Of a stretch of 12,783 nucleotides of DNA, positions 1 to 6,754 are shown piece after piece. The notes below the pieces were generated by a model. The model made no database searches and had not been told where the DNA came from. It saw nothing but the letters and a program-made list of their open reading frames with translations. Within the stretch, counting starts at the first letter, position 1. Every line of letters starts with the position of its first letter. The DNA is from DATILI01 sp035476635 (lineage in GTDB: Bacteria; Pseudomonadota; Gammaproteobacteria; Burkholderiales; Burkholderiaceae_C). The stretch spans positions 1 through 12,783 of the forward strand of contig DATILI010000030.1 of assembly GCA_035476635.1 (NCBI GenBank), read 5' to 3'. The position numbers were made by a program, and so were the translations under genes.

Positions 1-1
1 C

Positions 2-997
2 TCGGACATCGGGCTCTTGTTCGGCGCGGCCGACATGGGCACGGCAAAGGTCGCCGGCACTGCGGATCGCCCTGTCGTCACCGCCGGCATCCCCGAGCGC
101 TTCATGAAGAGCATGGCCGGCCGCCTGGGCCAGTCCCTGCCGGTGGGCAACGAGGGCGCCGGCGTGGTCGTCGCCGCGGGTTCGTCGGCGGCCGCGCAGG
201 CGCTCCTGGGCAAGAAGGTGGCCGCCTTGGGTGGGGCGATGTACGCACAGTACCGGTGCATCAAGCTGGACCAGTGCCTGGTCCTGCCCGAAGGCGCCAC
301 GGCGGCCGAAGGCGCATCGTGCTTCGTCAATCCGCTCACCGCGCTGGGCATGGTCGAGACCATGCGGCGCGAGGGCCATACGGCGCTGGTGCACACCGCG
401 GCGGCCTCCAACCTCGGGCAGATGCTCAATCGCATTTGCCTGAAGGATGGCGTGGGCCTGGTGAACATCGTGCGCAAGCCCGAGCAGGAACAGATCCTGC
501 GCGCCATTGGCGCCAGGCATGTGTGCAACGCGGCCTCGCCCACGTTCATGGAAGAGCTGACCGCGGCGCTGGTGGCCACTGGCGCCACCATCGCGTTTGA
601 CGCTACCGGCGGCGGCAAGCTTGCCGGGCAAATCCTGTCCTGCATGGAGGCGGCGCTCAACAAGACCGCCAAGGAATACAGCCGCTACGGTTCGACCACG
701 CACAAGCAGGTCTATCTCTATGGCGGCCTGGACACCGGCCCGACCGAATTCGTGCGCAACTTTGGCATGGCCTGGGGCATGGGCGGCTGGCTGTTGTTTC
801 CGTTCCTGCAGCGCATCGGCGGTGCGGCCGCGCAAGCGCTGAAGGACCGGGTGGCGGCGGAGTTGAAGACCACCTTTGCCAGCCGCTATTCCCGGGAGAT
901 ATCCCTGGCCGAGGCCTTGCGGCCGGACGTCATCGCGGGGTATGGCCAGCGGGCAACAGGCGGAAAGTACCTCGTCAATCCGGCCAAGGGAACCTGA
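2..997 (+). CDS. MDR-superfamily (zinc-binding type) alcohol dehydrogenase/quinone oxidoreductase-like protein, 5' end missing
   Basis: The open frame runs in from the left edge (first full codon at nt 2, reading SDIGLL) and stops at TGA 995-997, so roughly 50 N-terminal residues are probably missing if the protein has the usual length of about 370-380. A TTG at 17 is internal to a conserved stretch and is not a credible start. Visible pieces fit the medium-chain dehydrogenase/reductase fold: a GroES-like part with VGNEGAGVVVAAG near nt 140-180, the LPEGATAAEGASCFVNPLTALGM segment before the cofactor domain, and a Rossmann segment HTAAASNLGQMLNRI around nt 390-440, followed by FDATGGGKLAGQIL near nt 596-640. 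It presumably performs an NAD(P)-dependent oxidoreduction; the substrate cannot be told from sequence. The usual GxGxxG dinucleotide motif is replaced by AAASNLGQ. The next gene has its own promoter, so this gene appears to be transcribed separately. Confidence 0.85.
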   Translation, partial: SDIGLLFGAADMGTAKVAGTADRPVVTAGIPERFMKSMAGRLGQSLPVGNEGAGVVVAAGSSAAAQALLGKKVAALGGAMYAQYRCIKLDQCLVLPEGATAAEGASCFVNPLTALGMVETMRREGHTALVHTAAASNLGQMLNRICLKDGVGLVNIVRKPEQEQILRAIGARHVCNAASPTFMEELTAALVATGATIAFDATGGGKLAGQILSCMEAALNKTAKEYSRYGSTTHKQVYLYGGLDTGPTEFVRNFGMAWGMGGWLLFPFLQRIGGAAAQALKDRVAAELKTTFASRYSREISLAEALRPDVIAGYGQRATGGKYLVNPAKGT

Positions 998-1003
998 GCT
1001 TCG

Positions 1004-1032
1004 TTGACAGTGCCTGCCAATTTGGTTCCAAT
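1004..1032 (+). promoter_or_regulatory. Candidate sigma70 promoter for the two-kinase operon
   Basis: A perfect -35 hexamer TTGACA (1004-1009) is followed after 17 nt by TCCAAT (1027-1032), which matches the -10 consensus at 4 of 6 positions, including the first T and the final AAT. It lies immediately after the stop of the dehydrogenase gene. Transcription would begin near 1039. That leaves only about 10 nt before the GTG at 1050 but about 55 nt before the TTG at 1095, which supports the downstream start. Inferred from sequence only. Confidence 0.55.
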
Positions 1033-1094
1033 GGGCAGCACAAGGCGCAGTGGCCGTTTCTTCGGGCCGACCCGCCGCCTCAGGGAGTGTGAGC

Positions 1095-4000
1095 TTGAAG
1101 CTGCCGTTCAGTTTTGTGAATTGGCCGTTGCGCGCCAGGATGGCCATGCTGTTGGTGGCGGCCTCGCTGCTGCCTTTGGCCGTGGCGGCATGGATCGACC
1201 TGCAGCAGGCGCGCGAGCAACTCGTCGCTGACACCGCTGGCGATCTTGCCGCGCGCAGCGAGCAGCTCGTGCGCGAACTCGACGCGCTCAATCTTGGCTA
1301 CCGGCGCAGTGCGCAGGTGTTGGCCCACAGCTCCCAGGTTCTCGCCTCGGTACAAGGCCAGTCCGGCAACGGCCAGACAGAGGCGCTGCAGGGGCTCATG
1401 ACGGCATTTGCGTCCAGCGACAAGCACCTGCGAGGCGTGGCCCTGCTTGACACCGCGGGGGTTGTGCAGGCCGCTTCCGAGAAAGCGATGCTGGGCGTCG
1501 ATCTGTCTTATCGCCGCTATGTGCGGGCCGGTCTGGCCGGCAAATTCGTCATCTCCGACCCCTTCGTCGCCGAGCCGCAGGCCGGCGAGGAATCTTCCAT
1601 CGCCTATGCGGCCCCGGTGCTTGCGCCAGATGGCAAGCCGCGTGGGCTGGCCGTGCTGTGGGTTCGCGCGTCCATGCTGGCGTCGGTGTTCAAGGCCAAC
1701 AACAATCTTCTCGGCGAGGGCAGTGTGGCCGTCATGATGGACCGGCACGGCATCCGCATCGCCAGCAGCGGCGTTCGCCAGCTGGCGATCTCCGTCCCGG
1801 CGGGGCCGTTGACTCCACAGGAAGTCGAGGCACTGGTGGCCGAGCGCCGTTTTGGCGCGAAGACGCGCGAGGCCATGGCGGCCATTCAGCCGACACCCGA
1901 ACTATTTGCGCAGGCCCGCGCCGAGGTGCCCGACAAAGGCATGTTCCGGGCGAACAGTGCCGTGTTGAAAACGCCATTGGAGGTGGTGGCGCGGCGGCTG
2001 CAGACGGTGGACTGGACCGCCTACTACGTGGTGACGGAACAAGCCATCGACGAGCGCGTCGCGCGCATGACCCGCAATCGCGTGCTGATCGCGCTGGCGT
2101 GCATGCTGCTCGCGCTGGCGGTGGGCGTATGGGCGGCGTCGGTGGTTCTGCGGCCGGTGGATTCGCTGGCGCAGGCGACCGCGGCCATCGCGGGCGGCAG
2201 GCTCTCGGCACGCGCCCGGATAAGCGGAAGCGACGAGCTGGGCCGGCTGGGGATGAGCTTCAACACAATGGCCGAACGCATCGAAACACAAGACACCGCC
2301 TTGCGCGGTGCGCGCGACGAACTGGAGCTGCGCGTGCAGGAGCGCACCGTGCAGCTGCAGCGCACAGCGGACGCGCTCGAGGCGGAGAATGCCGAGCGCC
2401 AGCGCACGCAAGGCAAGCTGCAGTCCCAGCTCGCGCGCATGAAGCTGCTGGATGAAATAACCTGCGCCATTGGCGAGCGGCAGGACCTGCGAAGCATCTA
2501 CCAGGTGGTGATTCGCAGCCTGGAAGAGCAGTTGCCGCTGGATTTTTGCTGCGCTTGCCAGTACGACGCGGTGGCCAATACGCTGACGGTCACCAGCGTT
2601 GGCGTGGGCAGCGAGGCGCTGGCGATGGAGCTGGCCATGAGCCAGCAGGCGCGCGTGGGCATCGACGAGAACGGCTTGTCGCAATGCGTGCGCGGCAAAC
2701 TGATCTACGAGCCGGACCTTGCGGGCTTGGCATTCGCATTCCCGCAACGGCTGCTGCGCGGCGGGTTGCACTCCCTGGTCATGGCACCGCTGCTGGCCGA
2801 AAGCCAGGTCTTCGGCGTGCTGGTGGCGGCTCGGCGCACGGCGGAATCCTTCAGCAGCGGCGAGTGCGAATTCCTGCGCCAGGTGAGCGAGCATGTCGGG
2901 CTGGCCGCGCAACAGGCGCAACTCTACGGCGCGCTGCAGCAGGCCTACGACGACCTGCGCCAGACGCAGCAGGCCGTGATGCAGCAAGAACGCCTGCGTG
3001 CCCTGGGGCAGATGGCCAGCGGCATCGCGCACGACATCAACAACGCGATCTCACCCGTGGGCCTGTATGCCCAGTCCTTGCTGGAGCGCGAGCCGAATCT
3101 GAGCCCGCGCGCGCGCGAGTACCTGGAGAACATTGAACGGGCGATTGCGGACGTGGCTTCCACCGTGGGCCGCCTGCGCGAGTTCTACCGCCAGCGCGAA
3201 CCGCAAATGCAGCTGACGGCCGTACGGCTGGACCAGCTCGTGCAGCAGGTGATCGAGCTCACGCGCGCACGCTGGAGCGACATGCCGCAGCAACGCGGCC
3301 AGGTGATCGAACTCGTGCTCGATCTCGCGCCGGACCTGCCGCGCGCACGCGGTGTCGAAAGCGAAATCCGGGACGCCCTGACCAACCTGGTGTTCAACGC
3401 CGTGGACGCCATGCCGGAGGGCGGGACGCTGACCTTGCGTACGCGCGTGCTCGCGTCTCAATCCAGCCCGCAGGTCTGTGTGGACGTAAGCGACACCGGC
3501 GCCGGCATGGACGAAGAGACGCGCCGCCGCTGCCTCGAGCCCTTCTTCACGACCAAGGGCGAGCGCGGCACCGGTCTCGGCCTGGGCATGGTGTATGGCG
3601 TGATGCAGCGCCACGGCGGCGAATTGGACATAGACAGCAGCCTTGGGGCTGGCACGACGATGACCTTGCGTTTTCCAGTGGCCGAGACCGGCGCCGACGT
3701 TGCGGCGCTGGCCCACGAGCAGCCGCCTGGCATCACGCAGCGGCGGCGCATTCTGCTGGTGGACGACGACCCCCTCATGCTCAAGTCGCTGCGCGACACG
3801 CTGGAGTCCGAAGGGCACGAGGTGTTTGCCGCCAATGGCGGGCAGGCCGGCATCGATGCGTTCCGCGCCGCGCAGGCTCGCGGTGAAATTTTCGAGGCGG
3901 TCATCACCGACCTGGGCATGCCCCACGTCGATGGGCGCAAGGTGGCCCAGGCCGTCAAGCAGGCTAGCGCCGCCACGCCGGTCATCCTGCTGACCGGCTG

Positions 4001-4136
4001 GGGCCGGCGCATGGTGGCCGAAGGCGATATTCCGGACCATGTGGACGAGGTATTGAGCAAGCCGCCCAAGTTGCGCGAGTTGCGGCTCGCGCTCGCCCGG
4101 CTCGTGGCAGATGCACAGGAGGAAGAAGTGTCATGA
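1095..4136 (+). CDS. Membrane-bound hybrid sensor histidine kinase (dCache-HAMP-GAF-HisKA-HATPase-REC)
   Basis: Start: I prefer TTG 1095, because AGGGAG (1082-1087) lies 7 nt upstream and the product begins MKLPFSFVNWPLR just before a membrane segment. In-frame GTGs at 1050 and 1089 are alternatives; the 1050 start would give 1028 aa. In 1095 numbering (1013 aa): TM1 at about 16-34; a periplasmic dCache-like sensor at about 45-325 (containing DLSYRRYVRAG and IAYAAPVLAPDGKPRG); TM2 at 330-352; HAMP at about 353-400; a coiled coil to about 450; GAF at about 455-615; and HisKA with phosphoacceptor His646 (IAHDINNAISP). The ATPase domain has N768 in the N box, D800 in DTGAGMD, and the glycine-rich GTGLGLGM. 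The C-terminal receiver has acidic residues 890-892, phosphoacceptor Asp939 (ITDLGMP), T967 and K989. All catalytic residues are present, so autophosphorylation and transfer to its own receiver are expected. Its ligand is unknown. The stop overlaps the next start (ATGA), indicating translational coupling to the partner kinase. Confidence 0.93.
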   Translation: MKLPFSFVNWPLRARMAMLLVAASLLPLAVAAWIDLQQAREQLVADTAGDLAARSEQLVRELDALNLGYRRSAQVLAHSSQVLASVQGQSGNGQTEALQGLMTAFASSDKHLRGVALLDTAGVVQAASEKAMLGVDLSYRRYVRAGLAGKFVISDPFVAEPQAGEESSIAYAAPVLAPDGKPRGLAVLWVRASMLASVFKANNNLLGEGSVAVMMDRHGIRIASSGVRQLAISVPAGPLTPQEVEALVAERRFGAKTREAMAAIQPTPELFAQARAEVPDKGMFRANSAVLKTPLEVVARRLQTVDWTAYYVVTEQAIDERVARMTRNRVLIALACMLLALAVGVWAASVVLRPVDSLAQATAAIAGGRLSARARISGSDELGRLGMSFNTMAERIETQDTALRGARDELELRVQERTVQLQRTADALEAENAERQRTQGKLQSQLARMKLLDEITCAIGERQDLRSIYQVVIRSLEEQLPLDFCCACQYDAVANTLTVTSVGVGSEALAMELAMSQQARVGIDENGLSQCVRGKLIYEPDLAGLAFAFPQRLLRGGLHSLVMAPLLAESQVFGVLVAARRTAESFSSGECEFLRQVSEHVGLAAQQAQLYGALQQAYDDLRQTQQAVMQQERLRALGQMASGIAHDINNAISPVGLYAQSLLEREPNLSPRAREYLENIERAIADVASTVGRLREFYRQREPQMQLTAVRLDQLVQQVIELTRARWSDMPQQRGQVIELVLDLAPDLPRARGVESEIRDALTNLVFNAVDAMPEGGTLTLRTRVLASQSSPQVCVDVSDTGAGMDEETRRRCLEPFFTTKGERGTGLGLGMVYGVMQRHGGELDIDSSLGAGTTMTLRFPVAETGADVAALAHEQPPGITQRRRILLVDDDPLMLKSLRDTLESEGHEVFAANGGQAGIDAFRAAQARGEIFEAVITDLGMPHVDGRKVAQAVKQASAATPVILLTGWGRRMVAEGDIPDHVDEVLSKPPKLRELRLALARLVADAQEEEVS

Positions 4137-5293
4137 CAAGCAACGCGAAAGAAGAATCCAGCGGCACTCCAGCGCCGCGCCTTTTCATCGTCGACGATGA
4201 GCCGGCGCTGATGCAGGCGTTGTGCAGCACCTTGGGTGTCGAAGGCTACGAGACGGTCGGATTCACCTCGGCGCAGGCCGCGCTAGAGGCATTGCCGCAG
4301 GGGCGCTGCAACTTGTTGCTGGCCGATCTCATGATGCCCGAGATGAGTGGCATCGAATTGTTGCGGGCCGCGTTGCGCACGCAGCCGGATCTGGTCGGCA
4401 TCATCATGACCGGCGAGGGCACCGTCGCTTCCGCGGTCGAAGCCATGAAGGTGGGTGCGCTGGACTACATCCTCAAGCCCTTCAAGTTGAGCGCCGTGCT
4501 GCCCGTGCTGGCCCGGGCATTGGCGATGCAGCGTTTGCGCCTGCAGAACGCGGCGCTGGAGCAGCGCTTGCGCGAACGCGCGGCCGAGCTGGAGGCGCTG
4601 AACAAGGAGCTGGACGCGTTCTCGTATTCCGTCTCGCACGACCTGCAAGTGCCGCTGCGCGCGATCCAGGGTTTTTCAAGGATCCTGCAGGAAGGGTACG
4701 GGCAGCAACTCGACGAGGAAGCCAACCGGCTGCTCAACATCATCACCGAGAGCGTTTCGCGGATGACGCAGCTGATTCGCGACTTGCTGGATTTTTCACA
4801 CCTGGGCCGGCGGCCCCTGGGTGTGTCGGAAGTCGACATGCAGGTGCTGGTGAACCAGGTCTTGCAGGACTTGCGCAACGTCGATCCAGGCCATGCCTTT
4901 GAATGCAAGGTCGATGCCCTGCCGCACGCCCGCGGCGACCGGACGCTGGTGCGCCAGGTGTGGACCAACCTGCTGTCCAACGCAGTCAAGTACAGCAGCA
5001 AGACCGAGCAGCCGTCGATCCAGGTCAGTTGCACCAGCGTTGACGGCGTCGACGTCTATACCGTCAAGGACAACGGCGCGGGATTTTCCATGCAGTACTA
5101 CGACAAGATGTTCGGCATGTTCCGGCGCTTGCACCGGACCGATGAATTCCCCGGTACCGGTGTCGGCCTGGCGATCGTGCACCGCATCGTGACACGGCAT
5201 GGCGGCAAGGTTTGGGCGGAAGCGGAGGTCGACAAGGGGGCGGCGTTCCACTTCACGCTGGGGGTCGTGGATCCCGGGTCAAGCCCGGGATGA
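4133..5293 (+). CDS. Response-regulator/histidine kinase with reversed order (REC-HisKA-HATPase)
   Basis: The ATG at 4133 overlaps the preceding stop; AGGAGG (4117-4122) lies 10 nt upstream. The 386-aa product has no signal peptide or membrane segment and should be cytoplasmic. Residues 15-130 form a receiver with D21/D22, phosphoacceptor Asp65 (LLLADLMMP), T93 and K115. A coiled linker at about 130-160 leads to HisKA with His169 in FSYSVSHDLQVPLRAIQGF, the phytochrome-type H box. The HATPase has N283, D313 (DNGAGF) and GTGVGLAIV at 341-349. All key residues are intact. The likely role is to receive phosphate on Asp65 from the upstream kinase, or from another, and to pass a signal on from His169; no output domain or DNA-binding regulator is encoded next to it. 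The protein would normally end near FHFTL; the final residues VVDPGSSPG are encoded by a REP-like palindrome that supplies the C-terminal codons and stop. Confidence 0.92.
   Translation: MTSNAKEESSGTPAPRLFIVDDEPALMQALCSTLGVEGYETVGFTSAQAALEALPQGRCNLLLADLMMPEMSGIELLRAALRTQPDLVGIIMTGEGTVASAVEAMKVGALDYILKPFKLSAVLPVLARALAMQRLRLQNAALEQRLRERAAELEALNKELDAFSYSVSHDLQVPLRAIQGFSRILQEGYGQQLDEEANRLLNIITESVSRMTQLIRDLLDFSHLGRRPLGVSEVDMQVLVNQVLQDLRNVDPGHAFECKVDALPHARGDRTLVRQVWTNLLSNAVKYSSKTEQPSIQVSCTSVDGVDVYTVKDNGAGFSMQYYDKMFGMFRRLHRTDEFPGTGVGLAIVHRIVTRHGGKVWAEAEVDKGAAFHFTLGVVDPGSSPG
5271..5291. repeat. REP-like short palindrome overlapping a 3' coding end
   Basis: ATCCCGGG (5271-5278) and CCCGGGAT (5284-5291) form a perfect 8-bp stem with a 5-nt loop TCAAG, followed by GACGACGGG. 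It resembles the short palindromes reading GGATCCCGGGTCAAGCCCGGG that I recall as dispersed intergenic repeats in many proteobacterial genomes. I cannot count copies here, and this window holds only one. It encodes the last residues (DPGSSPG) of the REC-kinase gene, and the TGA overlaps its right arm. Only 25 bp separate this stop from the convergent PEBP gene's stop, so the hairpin may limit read-through from both sides, although no T-run follows it. Confidence 0.65.
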
Positions 5294-5318
5294 CGACGGG
5301 CGATGCCAGCCAGCGCAG

Positions 5319-5873
5319 TTATTTCGCTCGCCCGTACTTCGCCGTGAAGCTGGCCTTGCCGAGCGCGTTGGCGTTGATCATGAAGCCCGCCAGCGCGGCT
5401 GTCGCGTCGGCCGGGATGTCGAGCTTGTCGGTCTTGAGCGCGTGCACGGTGAAGATGTAGCGGTGCGGCTTGTCGCCCTGCGGCGGGCATACGCCGCCCC
5501 AGGCGGCCACGCCGTAGTCGATGCGCACGGGGGTGGCGCCCTTGGGCAGGTTGGCGCCGCCGGCGGCGCCGGCATCGGGCGCGAGCTCGGTCACGCTGGC
5601 CGGGATGTTGATCACCGACCAATGCCACCAGCCCGAGCCGGTGGGCGCGTCGGGGTCATACACGGTGATGGCAAAGCTCTTGGTGTCCTTGGGCGCACCG
5701 CTCCATTTGAGCGCGGGTGATTTGTTTTCGCCGGCGCAGCCGAAGCCGTTGAATTCAAATCGCTTGGGAATCATGCCGCCGGCCTTGAGGTCGGGGCTGG
5801 TCAGGGCAAAGCCGGCGGCCTGGGCCAGCGAGGCCGCGCCCAGCAGGGCGGCGGCAAGAAGGGTGCGTTGCAT
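5319..5873 (-). CDS. YbhB/YbcL family Raf-kinase-inhibitor-like (PEBP) protein, exported
   Basis: Start ATG at 5873-5871: AGGAG (complement of 5881-5885) lies 7 nt upstream and the product starts with a clean signal peptide. The longer open frame to 6053 would run into the AraC gene and put the signal peptide inside the protein. The 184-aa product has a hydrophobic leader MQRTLLAAALLGAASLAQA, with likely cleavage after Ala19, so it is probably periplasmic. PEBP hallmarks are YDPDAPTGSGWWHW (72-85, with D73, D75 and H84 lining the usual anion pocket), GVAAWGGVCPPQGDKPHRY (121-139, with H137) and the C-terminal helix FMINANALGKASFTAKYG. Cys46 and Cys129 could form a disulfide, which is an inference. 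The biochemical role of bacterial YbhB/YbcL proteins is poorly defined. It lies 88 bp downstream of the AraC-type regulator on the same strand, with its own good RBS, so co-transcription or control by that regulator is plausible. Confidence 0.92.
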   Translation of the reverse strand: MQRTLLAAALLGAASLAQAAGFALTSPDLKAGGMIPKRFEFNGFGCAGENKSPALKWSGAPKDTKSFAITVYDPDAPTGSGWWHWSVINIPASVTELAPDAGAAGGANLPKGATPVRIDYGVAAWGGVCPPQGDKPHRYIFTVHALKTDKLDIPADATAALAGFMINANALGKASFTAKYGRAK

Positions 5874-5961
5874 GAAGGTTCTCCTGAAGTCGGGAACCGA
5901 ATGATGCGGCCAAGCCTGGCGCGGCGCTAGCTGCAGCGCATCAATCGCTATGCCGGGGAAA

Positions 5962-6750
5962 TCAGGCCGATGCCCGGGGCCGCAGGTGCGAGGGCACGAA
6001 GCCGAAGCGCTCGCGAAACGCGGCGCTGAAGCGGCTGTGCGATTCATAGCCACAGCGCACCGCTATCTCCGACACCTGCAGCTGCGTAGTCTGCAGCAGG
6101 CCCAGGGCGGTCTCCAGCCGCACTTCGCGCACGCATTGGCTGACCGAGCTGTCGTCTTCGGCCAGGCGCCGCTGCAGGGTGCTGGGACTGAGGTGAAAGG
6201 CGCGCGCCATGCTCTCCACCGTCCAGGCGGCTTGCGGGCGCTGGCCGACGAGGCGGCGCGCACGGTCGGCCCAGCCCAGTTCGCCAGCGCTGGAAAATGC
6301 CAGCCCGCGCTCGGCCAGCAGCAACAGCACTTCCAGGGCCCGGTGCTGCTGCACAGCCAGCGACGTGTCCGCGCCTTCCAGCGCCGCCGTGGCATGGTTG
6401 AAGGTCTCGGCAAATTCTTCGTCGACGCGCAGGCTGGCACAGCCGTGCACGGCGGGGGTGGCGGCAAACTGGCCAAAGCGCGCATGGAACTGCTCCACCA
6501 GCGGCGGCGTGAAGGTCAACACCCGCGCGACGTAGCGGCCGTGCGGCGCGGGGTCGTTGATCATGTCCCACTGGGTGGCGCGCGGGATCACGAACACATC
6601 GCCGGCACCGAAGCCCATGCTGCCCTGTGGCGTAGCCAGCCGCTTGCGGCCCGACACCACCCAGCCCACCATGTCGTCGCGCACCGTGGTGGTGTGGACC
6701 CGGTGGTGCACCGTGCTGGAGATCACATGGGCCGCAGCGCAATCCTGCAC
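5962..6750 (-). CDS. AraC-family transcriptional regulator with N-terminal cupin-like sensor domain
   Basis: The 262-aa product starts at GTG 6750, 4 nt after the topoisomerase stop, which suggests translational coupling; no clear Shine-Dalgarno is seen, so a GTG about seven codons further in is a possible alternative. Residues 25-90 look like the arabinose-binding/cupin fold of AraC regulators (VGWVVSGRKRL, MGFGAGDVFVIPRATQWDM). The C-terminal AraC domain has two helix-turn-helix units, at about 176-198 (WTVESMARAFHLSPSTLQRRL) and about 226-250 (VSEIAVRCGYESHSRFSAAFRERFG), ending in the family-typical FVPSHLR. It should bind DNA as a ligand-responsive regulator in the cytoplasm. The ligand and targets are unknown; the PEBP gene directly downstream is the nearest candidate target. 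Its position behind topB and the TlpA-like gene implies at least partial read-through expression from that operon. Confidence 0.92.
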   Translation of the reverse strand: MQDCAAAHVISSTVHHRVHTTTVRDDMVGWVVSGRKRLATPQGSMGFGAGDVFVIPRATQWDMINDPAPHGRYVARVLTFTPPLVEQFHARFGQFAATPAVHGCASLRVDEEFAETFNHATAALEGADTSLAVQQHRALEVLLLLAERGLAFSSAGELGWADRARRLVGQRPQAAWTVESMARAFHLSPSTLQRRLAEDDSSVSQCVREVRLETALGLLQTTQLQVSEIAVRCGYESHSRFSAAFRERFGFVPSHLRPRASA

Positions 6751-6754
6751 GGCG

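Noticed and set aside
3051..4040. A 329-codon minus-strand open frame opposite the hybrid kinase
   Set aside because: Antisense shadow of the kinase and receiver domains; no recognisable motif or ribosome-binding site supports it.
5924..5939. Small hairpin GCGCT-AGCTGC-AGCGC between the AraC and PEBP genes
   Set aside because: The stem has only 5 bp and no T-run on either strand, too weak to call a terminator.
5874..6053. N-terminal extension of the PEBP protein
   Set aside because: It would overlap the AraC gene and precede a signal peptide that has its own well-spaced AGGAG site.
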